Part shown: positions 1 through 8,720 of the stretch, one piece after another
Layout: the number at the start of each line of letters is the position of its first letter
Position numbering within the stretch: the stretch's first letter is position 1
NCBI GenBank assembly: GCA_934636245.1
Contig: CAKUAI010000002.1
Span: 124,001-188,000 of the forward strand
DNA: 64,000 nt
Origin: an uncultured Coriobacteriales bacterium
GTDB lineage: Bacteria; Actinomycetota; Coriobacteriia; Coriobacteriales; UMGS124
Direction of reading: 5' to 3'
Position numbers and translations under genes: made by a program
Notes under the pieces: model-generated
The model's database searches: none
Told to the model about the DNA's origin: nothing
The model's input: only the letters and a program-made list of their open reading frames with translations

Positions 1-1
1 C

Positions 2-1660
2 GTCCTGCTGTTTGCCCTGCGTGCCGCTCGCGTGCGCGAGGGTCTGCCCAGGCAGGACTGGGTGAGCGAGCAGGACTTCGGCGCCCTGTACCTCCATGTG
101 GGTACGCCTGAGCAGCAGGAGCGCTTCGCTTCTGTCGCAAGTGACATCTTCAGCCGCCTTGCCAAGGCCGAGACCGACCTTGTCCAGCTCGAGCGCGACC
201 ATGCGGCGCGCCTGGCGGAGTTCTTCACGCACGGTCGTGTGGGGGCAAGCGAGTCGAGCGCGGCCGACGACGAGCCGCTTGGCGAGATTCCTGCGGCGCC
301 CGAGGCGGTTGCTGCGTGTGGAAACGACGCCGGCCAGGGGCAGGAAGGCGACGCCGATGCCGCCGCTTCGACCGACATGCCCGCCGGTGTGCGCGTGCGC
401 GTCGCGCAGGCGGGCCCGCTTGCCCCTCTTGCCGCCCAGGGCCTGGGAATTCTGAGCGACCCGGCCGATGTTGCCTGGGAGCTTGCGCCCTTGGCCGTCG
501 TGCGTGCATGCGCCTCGAGCTCGCAGTGGGCGTTCATCGCCGCGGCTGCCGGTCCCTATGCAGCCCCGGCCTATGCCAACCTCGTGCGCGCGCTCGACGC
601 GGTCATGGCCGAGCTTTCCAAGTCCAACGACCTGCTGTCGTTCTTGCCCAACCTCTCGTATGCCTCGTCGCTGCTGACGCTTGAGCAGCTTGCGGCCTGG
701 GTCGGCGTGCTCGACGCCATCGAGCCCGCCGCCATCACGGGCGCTGCGGTGCGGGCCGTGCTGCGCCTCGACCCCTCGTTCGCCGCCCTGTCGGCCCCTG
801 TCTGCAATCTGTTCGAGGGTGCCGTGCGCTCCTGCGCCCGCGGCCTGGGTCGCGAGCTCCAGAGTGCCTACGTGCCCTGCTCGTCGGGCGAGGGCCTCAT
901 CGACCTGTTTGCGCATGACTTCCCCGAGGTCACGCTGCGCTCGCAGACGCAGGAGTTCTCCCATATCCTGGCCGACATGCTCGTGAGGGCCGCCGAGCTC
1001 GAGGACATGGGCGAGCAGCGCGGCGGCCTGGGTGCCGCCGTGGGCAGCGCGCTCGCGCACGACGAGTTCGGTGACTGGCGTGCCGACCTCGTGTGCGCCG
1101 CACTTCCTTGCGAGGAGGGCGCTTGGCACGAGGGCGCCGTCTCGCCTGACGACCCCCGTTGGGCCGCGCTGGGCGTGCCCCCGCGCAACAAGGCGACGTT
1201 CGCCTGGATTCAGCAGGCGATGTTTCGCCAGGCAGAAGGCGGCGTGACCGTGCTTCTTGCGCCGAACTGCGCCCTGCATTCCTGCGTGGGCAGCGAGACC
1301 GAGCTTCGTCGCAAGCTTGCTGCCTCGGGCCGTGTGCGCGCCGTTGTGTCCCTGCCTTCGCGCATCTTCGCCGACGGCCGTCCCGCCTCGAGCCTGATCG
1401 TGCTGGGCGACCCGCGCGACGCCGAGGTCGCGCAGGCGCTCATGGTTGACATGCTCGGCTGCGGCGTGCCTGCCGGCGACGTCGACGGCGCTGCGACCCG
1501 CGAGCTTCCCGCCGAGGTTGCCGCCCATGCTGCGCAGGTGCTTGCGGCTTGGGTCGAGCGTGGTGAAGCGTCGTGCGAACAGGGCTTCTGCCGTGTCGTC
1601 GATGCCGAGGAGATCGCCGCAAACGTCGACGTCCTCACCCCTTGGACCTACGTGGGGTAG
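2..1660 (+). CDS. HsdM-like N6-adenine methylase-fold protein, 5' truncated by window, catalytic motif lost
   Basis: The reading frame is open to the first base, so the true start lies outside the window; the GTG at 32 is only the first in-window start codon. The last ~200 residues follow the layout of type I restriction HsdM subunits: a GD-like segment before an ADLV strand, then DDPRW, then FAWIQQAMF, then SETELRRKL and VVSLPSRIFADGRPASSLIVL, which match the usual FAWIQH..., GEGEIRK... and ALP.QLF... blocks. The catalytic NPP(F/Y) that should follow ADLV reads AALP (1097-1108), so methyl transfer is unlikely. Residues ~70-150 form an Ala/Glu/Gly-rich low-complexity linker. It may be a decayed HsdM or a repurposed regulator. 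No HsdS or HsdR follows it downstream. Confidence 0.6.
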   Translation, partial: VLLFALRAARVREGLPRQDWVSEQDFGALYLHVGTPEQQERFASVASDIFSRLAKAETDLVQLERDHAARLAEFFTHGRVGASESSAADDEPLGEIPAAPEAVAACGNDAGQGQEGDADAAASTDMPAGVRVRVAQAGPLAPLAAQGLGILSDPADVAWELAPLAVVRACASSSQWAFIAAAAGPYAAPAYANLVRALDAVMAELSKSNDLLSFLPNLSYASSLLTLEQLAAWVGVLDAIEPAAITGAAVRAVLRLDPSFAALSAPVCNLFEGAVRSCARGLGRELQSAYVPCSSGEGLIDLFAHDFPEVTLRSQTQEFSHILADMLVRAAELEDMGEQRGGLGAAVGSALAHDEFGDWRADLVCAALPCEEGAWHEGAVSPDDPRWAALGVPPRNKATFAWIQQAMFRQAEGGVTVLLAPNCALHSCVGSETELRRKLAASGRVRAVVSLPSRIFADGRPASSLIVLGDPRDAEVAQALMVDMLGCGVPAGDVDGAATRELPAEVAAHAAQVLAAWVERGEASCEQGFCRVVDAEEIAANVDVLTPWTYVG

Positions 1661-1985
1661 AGCCCACTGTCTGGGGATGATGCGCCGTGCCCATGAGGTT
1701 CTAGGGCCAGTGGCCGAGTGGATCTCGCCACATGGGGTTGACGCCCGCTGTCCGTGAATCGTGTCATTCAGATTGTCCGACGGCTGTTCTGACGTTTGGT
1801 GCCCAGGCTCCGTGACGTGGTAATCTTGCCGTTCGGCGCGTTTGTTGACGGTCCCGGCGCACCCTGCGTCATAGGCGTTGTGTGCTACCTGATTTGTATC
1901 GTCGCGCTTTGTGACACGCCGTGTCCAAAGCGCGATTCGTTGTCTATCAATGCGGCTGTGAGCCGCCCGTGAAAGGAGCTCGTCC
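1661..1985. other. Intergenic gap, 325 bp
   Basis: I see no credible gene, RNA or clear terminator here. The only recognisable signal is an AAAGGAG Shine-Dalgarno at about 1971-1977 serving the gene that starts at 1986. Short frames in this gap lack coding character. Confidence 0.5.
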
Positions 1986-2396
1986 ATGAGTGGAATCGAC
2001 ACCGTCCTGCAGTACCTCCAGGCCGTCCCTGCCTGGTACCTCGCCACGAGCGTCGACGACCAGCCCCATGTGCGCCCCTTCAGCTATGCCGCTGAGTGCG
2101 ACGGCCGCGTGTGGTTCGTGACCGCCACGACCAAGGATGTCTGGCAGGAGCTGCTCGTCAACCAAAAGTTCGAGGCCACGAGCTGGTGGCCCGGCCACGG
2201 CTGGCTCATCCTGCGCGGCCTGGCCGGCCTCAAGGACGAGGTCACGCCCGAGATTCGCCAGGCCGGCTACGAGCACCTCACAGCCCTCGGCGAGTCCTAC
2301 GACGGCCCCGACGACCCCACCCTCGTTTTCTTCTCCGTCGAGCAGCCCCAAGCCTGGATCTGCAACCACGACGAATGGGTGCCCGTAGAGCTGTAG
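1986..2396 (+). CDS. Pyridoxamine 5'-phosphate oxidase-like flavin split-barrel protein
   Basis: A 136-aa single-domain protein of the PPOX-like split-barrel family. It opens with a helix (IDTVLQYLQAVPAWYLAT), then the typical P.VRPF.Y strand (PHVRPFSY) and a VWFVTATTKDVWQEL segment, which in this family forms the FMN-binding barrel. Length and order fit the small anaerobe subgroup often annotated as a PPOX family protein or FMN-binding protein. The substrate is unknown; flavin reductase or flavin storage roles are known for relatives. The ATG has a good AAAGGAG site 8 nt upstream. It stands alone, convergent with pepF. Confidence 0.8.
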   Translation: MSGIDTVLQYLQAVPAWYLATSVDDQPHVRPFSYAAECDGRVWFVTATTKDVWQELLVNQKFEATSWWPGHGWLILRGLAGLKDEVTPEIRQAGYEHLTALGESYDGPDDPTLVFFSVEQPQAWICNHDEWVPVEL

Positions 2397-2484
2397 TCCT
2401 TGTCCCCAAGCGCCTCCTGGAAGCACGTGGCGCCCGGGGGAGGGGGCTTCTCCGCAGCCCACCTCCGCAGTGAAAGCAAGAAAA

Positions 2485-2524
2485 GGGGCACAAGCGCGCG
2501 AAGCGCGCCCGTGCCCCGGGTTTT
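2485..2524. terminator. Bidirectional intrinsic terminator between PPOX gene and pepF
   Basis: GGGGCAC (2485-2491) pairs with GTGCCCC (2511-2517), and an inner GCGCGC/GCGCGC stem closes on a GAA loop. TTTT follows on the plus strand and AAAA precedes it, giving a T-run on the minus strand. Its position between convergent genes fits a shared terminator. Confidence 0.75.
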
Positions 2525-2598
2525 CGCAGCTTTCGGTACGAGGACAAGTGGGCGAAGGAGAAGCCTCCCTCCCTTCTTCCGCCCGCCCCACGCTTCCT

Positions 2599-4392
2599 CT
2601 ATCCCACCAACCCCTCAAGCTCCTCTATCAGCTCCGCAAAATACCCCAGCGCTGCATCCACCGGTGCCGGCGTCGCCATGTCCACGCCTGCCCCGCGCAG
2701 AAGCTCGATTGGCGGCTTGGAGCAGCCGCCCGACAAGAATCCCAGGTAATCGGCAACGGCCGGGGCGCCTTCGTTGAGGATGCGCTGCGACAGGGCGATG
2801 GCGGCCGCGTAGCCTGTGGCATACTGGTAAACGTAGTAGTCGTAGTAGAAGTGCGGGATGCGCGCCCACTCCAGGGCGATCTGGTTGTCCACGACCATCT
2901 CGGGTCCGAAGTAGTCCTCGTTGAGCTTGCGGTACAGCGCGCTGAGCGCCTCGGCGGTGAGACCCTCGCCGCGCGCGTTCATGCGGCCTGCCTCCAGCTC
3001 GAACTCGGCGAACATGCACTGGCGGTAGATGGTGCCCTTGAACTGCTCGAGGTGATGGTCGAGCAGGTAAGCGCGCTCGGCGTCGCTTTGCGCGTGCTCG
3101 AGCATGTAGTGCATGAGAAGTGCCTCGTTGCAGGTAGAAGCCACCTCGGCCACGAAGATGGGGTAGTCCGAGTAGCGCGCGGGCTGCTTGGAGCAGCTCA
3201 GGTAGGTGTGCACCGAGTGACCCATCTCGTGTACGAGCGTGAACACGTCGTCGAGCGTGCCCTGGAAGTTCAGCAGGATGACGGGCTGCATGCCGAAGCC
3301 GCCGGCCGAGTAGGCGCCGCTGCGCTTGCCGGGGTTTTCGTACACGTCGACCCAGCGGCTCTCCAGACCGTGGCGCACGGTTGCGAGGTAGTCCTCGCCC
3401 ATGGGCTCAAGGGCGCGCAGGATGAGGTCGCAGGCCTCCTCGTAGGTGAACTTCATCTCGAAGTCGCTCACCATGGGCACGTAGACGTCCCAGAAGCGCA
3501 GCTCGTCCACGCCGAGCAGGCGTTTGCGCAGGCCAACGTACTTGTGCATGGCGCCCAGGTTGCGCCGCACGGCGTCGATGAGGTTGGTGTAGACCTCCTC
3601 GGGCACCTCATTGGCGTCGAGTGCCGCTTGCATGCTCGAGTCGTAGCGTCGCGCGTTGCTGAAGAACTTGAGCTGCTTGACCTGGGAGGCGAGCATGGCG
3701 GCGGCGGTGTTCTTAAACTGGCCATACACCCCGTAGAGGCTCTCATAGGCGCTCTGGCGAAGGGTGCGGTCGCCGCTTCGTTCAAGCGGCACGAACGTGC
3801 CGTGCGTTACCTGATGGCGGGTGCCCGTGCTGTCGAGCGCCTCGGGGAACGTCAGGTCGGCGTCGCTGAACATGCTGAAGACGTTTTCCGGCTGGCGTGC
3901 GATTTCTCCGGCGCTGGCGAGCAGGGCTTCCTCGGCGCTCGAGAGCGTGTGGGAGCGGCGGGCGAGCACGCGCTCTATGATGCGCCTCCAGCCCTCAAGC
4001 GCGGGCTCTTCCTCATAAAAGCCCTCCACGCGGGTCGGATCGCAGGCGAGCAGCTCTGCGTCAAACCATGCAACCGCTGAGGACACCTGTACGCAAAGTG
4101 TCGTGACGCGTGCGCAGAAGTCCTGGTAGAGGGCAATGCGCGTGTCTTCGTCGCACTTGCGCTCGGCATAGTTGGCAAGCCGTGTGAGTTCGGTGTTGCA
4201 CGCGTCTCGCTCCTCCAGGAAGGAAAGCAAGCCCGAGGCGCTCTCGCATGCATGTCCGCGGAACCGCGCCAGGCGCTGCGGCATGTCTTGGGCAGCCTGC
4301 AGGGCGGCAAGGAAGTTCTCGTCGCTTGCGTACATGCTCGACAGGTCCCATGTGTAGCGTTCGGGTACTTGTGAACGTTCTTTGACATCCAT
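2599..4392 (-). CDS. pepF: Oligoendopeptidase F (M3 family zinc metallopeptidase)
   Basis: 597 aa, the normal length for PepF. The zinc site HEMGH is at residues 388-392 within FTLVHEMGHSVHTYL, followed by the family's downstream glutamate region (VAEVASTCNEALL). The N-terminus (RYTWDLSSMYASDENF) matches the family's usual RYKWDLSDIY opening, and the C-terminus carries the HFYYDYYVYQYATG block typical of PepF. It degrades short peptides in the cytoplasm. The ATG at 4392 is preceded by an AAAAGGATGG ribosome site. It is divergent from the HD-GYP gene across an AT-richer 190-bp region. Confidence 0.95.
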   Translation of the reverse strand: MDVKERSQVPERYTWDLSSMYASDENFLAALQAAQDMPQRLARFRGHACESASGLLSFLEERDACNTELTRLANYAERKCDEDTRIALYQDFCARVTTLCVQVSSAVAWFDAELLACDPTRVEGFYEEEPALEGWRRIIERVLARRSHTLSSAEEALLASAGEIARQPENVFSMFSDADLTFPEALDSTGTRHQVTHGTFVPLERSGDRTLRQSAYESLYGVYGQFKNTAAAMLASQVKQLKFFSNARRYDSSMQAALDANEVPEEVYTNLIDAVRRNLGAMHKYVGLRKRLLGVDELRFWDVYVPMVSDFEMKFTYEEACDLILRALEPMGEDYLATVRHGLESRWVDVYENPGKRSGAYSAGGFGMQPVILLNFQGTLDDVFTLVHEMGHSVHTYLSCSKQPARYSDYPIFVAEVASTCNEALLMHYMLEHAQSDAERAYLLDHHLEQFKGTIYRQCMFAEFELEAGRMNARGEGLTAEALSALYRKLNEDYFGPEMVVDNQIALEWARIPHFYYDYYVYQYATGYAAAIALSQRILNEGAPAVADYLGFLSGGCSKPPIELLRGAGVDMATPAPVDAALGYFAELIEELEGLVG

Positions 4393-4582
4393 GCGCGTTA
4401 ACCATCCTTTTAAAAATCGCCGTCAAACTTTACCGCTTATCAGTACGTCGGAGTATGGCACAGCCATCTGTGATTCTTACGAGTATGCCAGGCAGATCTT
4501 TTCAGTTAAGCTACCAAGTTAGATACAGATTACTAAAATGAGCAAGGCAATGTTTTCTCAGGCAAGTTGGGAGGAAGGCGAG

Positions 4583-5284
4583 ATGGACGCCTGTCTGAAC
4601 CTATGTGCGTCTGCCGAGCTGCTGCACGACCTTGTGCAGGGCATCGTCTCGGCGCTCGAGGCGCGCGACCCGCACACTGCCGAGCACTCGCTGCGCGTGG
4701 GCGACATGGTGGAGCAGACCTGTCTGGCCATGGGCCTGCCTGCCGAGCAGGTGATGTCCATCCACATGGCGGCTCACGTCCACGACATCGGCAAGATTGC
4801 CATTCCCGATTCCATTTTGCTCAAGAAGGGACGCAGAACCCCCGAGGAACATGCCGTGATGCGCGACCACGCGCGTATGGGTGCCGAGATCCTGGGGCAT
4901 TGCGCGAGCTTGGAGCCCATCGCCCTCATCGTGCGCCATCACCACGAGCGTTGGGACGGCCAGGGTTATCCCGACGGTCTTGCCGGCACCGACATCCCTC
5001 TGGGCTCGCGCATCATCGCCGTGTGCGACTCCATCGATTCCATGCTGGGCAAGCGTCTCTCTTCCAAGCGAAAGACGCAGGAAGAATGCCGCGAGCAGAT
5101 TGAGCAGGGGGCGGGCGCTGCCTACGACCCCGACATCGCATTGTTCGTGGTTGCCCACTGGGACCAGATCGTGGGCGGCATCGACTTTCACGACTCGGCC
5201 GATTTCGACACGCTCGAGGTGTGTCCGGGACGGGCACTTCGCTGCTCTGTGCCCGCTGGTCGCACCCTCGAGCTCACGGCTTAG
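4583..5284 (+). CDS. HD-GYP domain protein (putative cyclic-di-GMP phosphodiesterase)
   Basis: 233 aa, a nearly pure HD-GYP domain. The HD pair is H67-D68 in HVHDIGK, HHHERWDG follows, and the GYP signature is at 128-130 (GQGYPDG). In characterised members these residues bind a bi- or trinuclear metal centre that hydrolyses c-di-GMP. There is no sensory or receiver domain, so it must be controlled by expression or partners. I prefer the ATG at 4583 because GGGAGG sits 8 nt upstream; the in-frame ATG at 4538 has no ribosome site. The C-terminal ~50 residues continue past the domain without recognisable motif. No GGDEF cyclase is in the window. Confidence 0.85.
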   Translation: MDACLNLCASAELLHDLVQGIVSALEARDPHTAEHSLRVGDMVEQTCLAMGLPAEQVMSIHMAAHVHDIGKIAIPDSILLKKGRRTPEEHAVMRDHARMGAEILGHCASLEPIALIVRHHHERWDGQGYPDGLAGTDIPLGSRIIAVCDSIDSMLGKRLSSKRKTQEECREQIEQGAGAAYDPDIALFVVAHWDQIVGGIDFHDSADFDTLEVCPGRALRCSVPAGRTLELTA

Positions 5285-5366
5285 GGCGTCGTGCGCCTTA
5301 GGGTCTCAAACCAGTCATCCAGCGCCCATGGGGGGCGTTGCATATCAAGAGAGGAAGGTTTGCATC

Positions 5367-5630
5367 ATGGCATTCGAGAAGATTAAGAAGTGGGGCTCGA
5401 AGCATCACAACGGCCTGCTCGTCGCAGGCGGTTTCGTCCTGGGTACCGCCGGCGTGAAGGCCGTCACCTCCCAGACCGCCAAGAAGGGCTACGTCAAGGT
5501 CGTTGCCTCCGGCATGCGTGCCAAGAACGCCTATCTCGACATCTGCGAGCAGGCAAAGGCTGAGGTAGACGACATCGTCGCCGAGGCCAACTACATCACC
5601 TCTGAAGACGCTGCCAAGGCCAACGCCTAG
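5367..5630 (+). CDS. Small DUF6110-like protein paired with P-type ATPase
   Basis: 87 aa. A single hydrophobic stretch (LLVAGGFVLGTAGVKAV) is followed by TSQTAKKGYVKVVASGMRAKN and an acidic coiled-coil-like tail. This pattern matches the small DUF6110 proteins that in Firmicutes and anaerobes sit directly before heavy-metal P-type ATPases. The ATG is preceded by GAGGAAGG. It ends 17 nt before the ATPase gene, so the two are very likely cotranscribed. The function is unknown; a role as chaperone or regulator of the pump is inferred only from the conserved pairing. Confidence 0.7.
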   Translation: MAFEKIKKWGSKHHNGLLVAGGFVLGTAGVKAVTSQTAKKGYVKVVASGMRAKNAYLDICEQAKAEVDDIVAEANYITSEDAAKANA

Positions 5631-5647
5631 CGCACAAAGGAAGACTC

Positions 5648-7777
5648 ATGGACTTCGCACCTGTCAAAGAACTTCCGGGACGCGTGCGCGTCAAGCTGCG
5701 CGGCCCGGTTCCTGAGGGTGACGTTTCCGCCCTCGAGCAGGTGGTTCGGGCTTGTCCGGACGTCACGAAGGCGACGGTCTACCCGCGTAATGGCGAGATT
5801 GCGATCAACTACACCCCCGGTGAGGGGGCCAAGGAGCGCGTGTTCTGCCACCTCGTGGGCATAAAAGCCGCCGACATCGAGGCGGCCCGAGAGCTTGCGG
5901 CCTATGACCCTTCGGCTCAGACGCGCGCCCTCGTGCAGGACATCCTGTGGCTGGTGGGCTCCCACTATGCCCGCAGGTGGTTCCTGCCGGCTCCCTTGCG
6001 CACCGCCTGGACCGTTTGGAGCTACCGTCACTTCCTGGCTGCCGCGTTCGATTCGCTTATGCACGGCAGGCTCGACGTGCCCGTGCTCGACGCTGCGGCC
6101 ATCGGCATGGCCTTCATCTGCAGGGATCCCAAAACCGCCTCGTCCACGATGTTCCTGCTCAACCTTGGCGAGACGCTCGAGGAATACACCCGCGCCCGTT
6201 CGCAGGGCGAGCTCATCCGCTCGCTTCTCGACGCGCCTGAGACGGCGCAGCTCATCGACGGCGAGCGTGAGGTCGGCGTTCCCACCACCTCGCTTGCCGA
6301 GGGCGACCTCGTCGTCATCCGCACGGGCATGCCTGTCAGCGTCGACGGTACGGTCGAGGCGGGCTGCGCGATGGTCAACCAGGCGGCGCTCACCGGCGAG
6401 CCCCTCGCCGTGGAGCGCACGGTGGGCGACGATGTGTTTGCCGGTACCGCGGTTGAGTCGGGCGAGATCTTCGTGCGGGTGCATTCCGGCACCGGCGAGA
6501 CGCGCCTGCGTTCCATCGTGAGCCTCGTCGAGCAGTCCGAGGCCCTCAAGGCGGGCGTGCAGACGCGCCGCGAGACGCTTGCCAACAAGATCGTCCCGTG
6601 GAACTTCCTGCTTGCTGGCATTGTCGCCATCACCACAAAGAGCCTGGTGAAGACGGCCGCATCCATGATGGTGGACTACTCGTGCGCCCTCAAGCTCACG
6701 GGCTCCATCGCCGTGCTTTCGGCCATGAACCAAAGCGTGCGCGAGGGCTTCATGGTCAAGGGTTCCAAGTACTTCGAGGCCATGGCCAATGCCGATACCA
6801 TCGTCTTCGACAAGACGGGCACCCTCACCAACGCCGAACCCCAGGTCGCCGGCGTGCTTGCCTTCGACGGCTGGGACGAGACGGAGGTGCTGCGCTTCTC
6901 GGCCTGCCTGGAGGAGCATTTCCCGCATCCCGTTGCTCGCGCCGTGGTGAACGCCGCCGCCGCACGCAACCTGCAGCATCGCGAGCGCCATGCCGAGGTC
7001 GAGTACATCGTGGCCCACGGTATCGCCAGCTCGCTCGATGGCAAGCGCTGCGTCATTGGCAGCGAGCACTTTGTCGTCGAGGACGAGGGGGTCGTCATCG
7101 ATGAGGCGGCCCATGCCCGCATCGTCGAGGCGTTCGGTGCAATTTCTTCGCTGTACCTGGCAGTTGACGGCGAGCTTGTGGGTGTCATCGGCATCCACGA
7201 CCCCATCAAGCCGGGTGTGCCCGAGGCCGTGGCGCAGCTGCGCCGTCTTGGCTTCAAGCATATCGTCATGCTTACCGGCGACAACGAGCGCGCTGCTGCG
7301 CCCGTGGCCGCCCAGGCGGGAATCACCGAGTTCTGCGCAAACATGCTCCCTGAGCAGAAGCACTCATATATAGAGAGGCTTAAGAACGAGGGCAGGCGTG
7401 TGGTGATGGTGGGCGACGGCGTGAACGACTCGCCGGCGCTCTCCTTGGCCGACGTGGGCATCGCCATGGCTATGGGTACCGCCATTGCCAAGGAGGTCGC
7501 CGACATCACGCTCACCGAGGCGGACCTGGCGAGCATTGTGCGCCTGCGTCAGCTGTCGTGCGACCTCATGGATCGCATGGACCTGCAGTTCCGCGAGGTC
7601 ATGACGTTCAACACGGGCTTGTTGGCGCTCGGCATCGCCGGCATCATCGCACCCGCGACCTCGGGGCTTCTGCACAACGGCTCGACCATCCTGTTCGCGG
7701 CCCAAAGCGCCCGCACGTACCGGCTCGACGCCGCCGAGGTCGTCGAGGCTCAGGACATGGAGGTCGTCGAGGGCTAG
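5648..7777 (+). CDS. Heavy-metal translocating P1B-type ATPase with HMA_2-like N-terminus
   Basis: 709 aa. The N-terminal ~100 residues (starting ELPGRVRVKLRG) resemble the HMA_2 domain and lack a CxxC metal site. The actuator loop has LTGEP, the phosphorylation site is DKTGT with D388, the nucleotide site has FPHPVARAV, and the hinge is GDGVNDSPAL. The transmembrane metal motif that is CPC in copper pumps reads SCA (residues 345-347, within DYSCALKL), so this is not a canonical Cu/Zn exporter. Substrate is not deducible; related pumps have been linked to manganese or other divalent metals. It follows the DUF6110-like gene with an AAAGGAAG ribosome site. Confidence 0.85.
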   Translation: MDFAPVKELPGRVRVKLRGPVPEGDVSALEQVVRACPDVTKATVYPRNGEIAINYTPGEGAKERVFCHLVGIKAADIEAARELAAYDPSAQTRALVQDILWLVGSHYARRWFLPAPLRTAWTVWSYRHFLAAAFDSLMHGRLDVPVLDAAAIGMAFICRDPKTASSTMFLLNLGETLEEYTRARSQGELIRSLLDAPETAQLIDGEREVGVPTTSLAEGDLVVIRTGMPVSVDGTVEAGCAMVNQAALTGEPLAVERTVGDDVFAGTAVESGEIFVRVHSGTGETRLRSIVSLVEQSEALKAGVQTRRETLANKIVPWNFLLAGIVAITTKSLVKTAASMMVDYSCALKLTGSIAVLSAMNQSVREGFMVKGSKYFEAMANADTIVFDKTGTLTNAEPQVAGVLAFDGWDETEVLRFSACLEEHFPHPVARAVVNAAAARNLQHRERHAEVEYIVAHGIASSLDGKRCVIGSEHFVVEDEGVVIDEAAHARIVEAFGAISSLYLAVDGELVGVIGIHDPIKPGVPEAVAQLRRLGFKHIVMLTGDNERAAAPVAAQAGITEFCANMLPEQKHSYIERLKNEGRRVVMVGDGVNDSPALSLADVGIAMAMGTAIAKEVADITLTEADLASIVRLRQLSCDLMDRMDLQFREVMTFNTGLLALGIAGIIAPATSGLLHNGSTILFAAQSARTYRLDAAEVVEAQDMEVVEG

Positions 7778-7976
7778 GCATTGCTGCCAGCTAGTGAGCA
7801 GCCCCGGCGTTTCGCCGGAGTGCGGCGCTCTCATCTTTGTGTCAAAGGCGTTGCACGCCGCTGAAAGCCGTTCATGGTCATAGTCAGCGGGTGCAGCGCC
7901 TTTTTTGTCATTGTGCGTCGGGCCGCTCGGGGGTATAAAGGAAAGCCAGGGCAGATTGTGAGAGGGGATGCAGCAG

Positions 7977-8627
7977 ATGATGGGTCGCAAGTCGTTTACG
8001 GTGGTCGCTTCGCTCGCTCTGGCGGGTTGCCTGGTGGCGATCCCGCTGCTCGGCTGCCAAGACGCCCCAAGCGCCTCGTCAAGCGCCTCTCAGGGGAAGG
8101 CCGTCGCTGCGTCCACGGCGCCTGCAGGTGACGCCGCCGCCGCGCAGGAGAGCGCCCCCACGTTGCAGACAACCACGAGTGCCGTCACCGTCCCCGTCGA
8201 CTTTTTTGACATCCTTGGCATCTCTGAGCGCGGCCGTGAGAAGTTCCTCGAGCGCTTGGGCGCCACCGACATTGCGGCCCAGGATGACGGCTCATATGTC
8301 GTGAGTCTTTCGAGCGAGGATTTTGCAGCGTTTGCCTCCCATGCCTACCAGGCAATTCAAGACAAGATCAAGTCGAGCACGACCGACGGCACCTACACCG
8401 GCGTGACCTCGGTCGATTACGACGAGACGTTTGCCACCGTCGTGGTGGTGCTTGATTCCAAAACGATTCCCGACAGCGACGCCGGTCTTGCCACCAACCT
8501 GGGGCACGCCGCGAACCTCTACCAGCAGATTGCGGGCCTGCCTGTGAGCTGCGACGTCATCGTGATGAACTCCGAGGGCGAGACGCTTTCCGAGTCGATG
8601 TTCCCTGAAACGCCGGCGAAGGAGTAG
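7977..8627 (+). CDS. Putative lipoprotein of unknown function
   Basis: 216 aa from the preferred start. The N-terminus (MMGRKSFTVVASLALAGC) is a short positively charged segment plus hydrophobic core ending in a lipobox; LAGC and a second candidate, LLGC, lie 10 residues apart. An Ala/Ser/Thr-rich spacer follows, then a compact ~130-residue alpha/beta domain with no motif I recognise. I choose ATG 7977 because GAGAGGGG lies about 9 nt upstream; ATG 7968 touches that site and is too close. It is probably anchored outside the membrane. It is monocistronic, ending at a strong shared terminator. Confidence 0.65.
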   Translation: MMGRKSFTVVASLALAGCLVAIPLLGCQDAPSASSSASQGKAVAASTAPAGDAAAAQESAPTLQTTTSAVTVPVDFFDILGISERGREKFLERLGATDIAAQDDGSYVVSLSSEDFAAFASHAYQAIQDKIKSSTTDGTYTGVTSVDYDETFATVVVVLDSKTIPDSDAGLATNLGHAANLYQQIAGLPVSCDVIVMNSEGETLSESMFPETPAKE

Positions 8628-8657
8628 CGCCTGCCTTGTCAGAAGCGCTTGCAAGTA

Positions 8658-8695
8658 AGAGGCCCCCGCGACACGAGCGCGTCGCGGGGGCCTCT
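8658..8695. terminator. Strong hairpin terminator between convergent genes
   Basis: A perfect 15-bp stem, AGAGGCCCCCGCGAC (8658-8672) with its exact complement at 8681-8695, around an 8-nt loop. There is no long T-run, but the GC-rich stem between convergent stop codons fits a bidirectional terminator. Confidence 0.7.
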
Positions 8696-8720
8696 GTCGT
8701 CTTGCCTTGCTGTACGGGAA

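Noticed and set aside
2470..4080. 536-aa plus-strand open frame
   Set aside because: Lies antisense to pepF, whose zinc motif and family blocks are unambiguous. GC-rich codon use leaves long open antisense frames.
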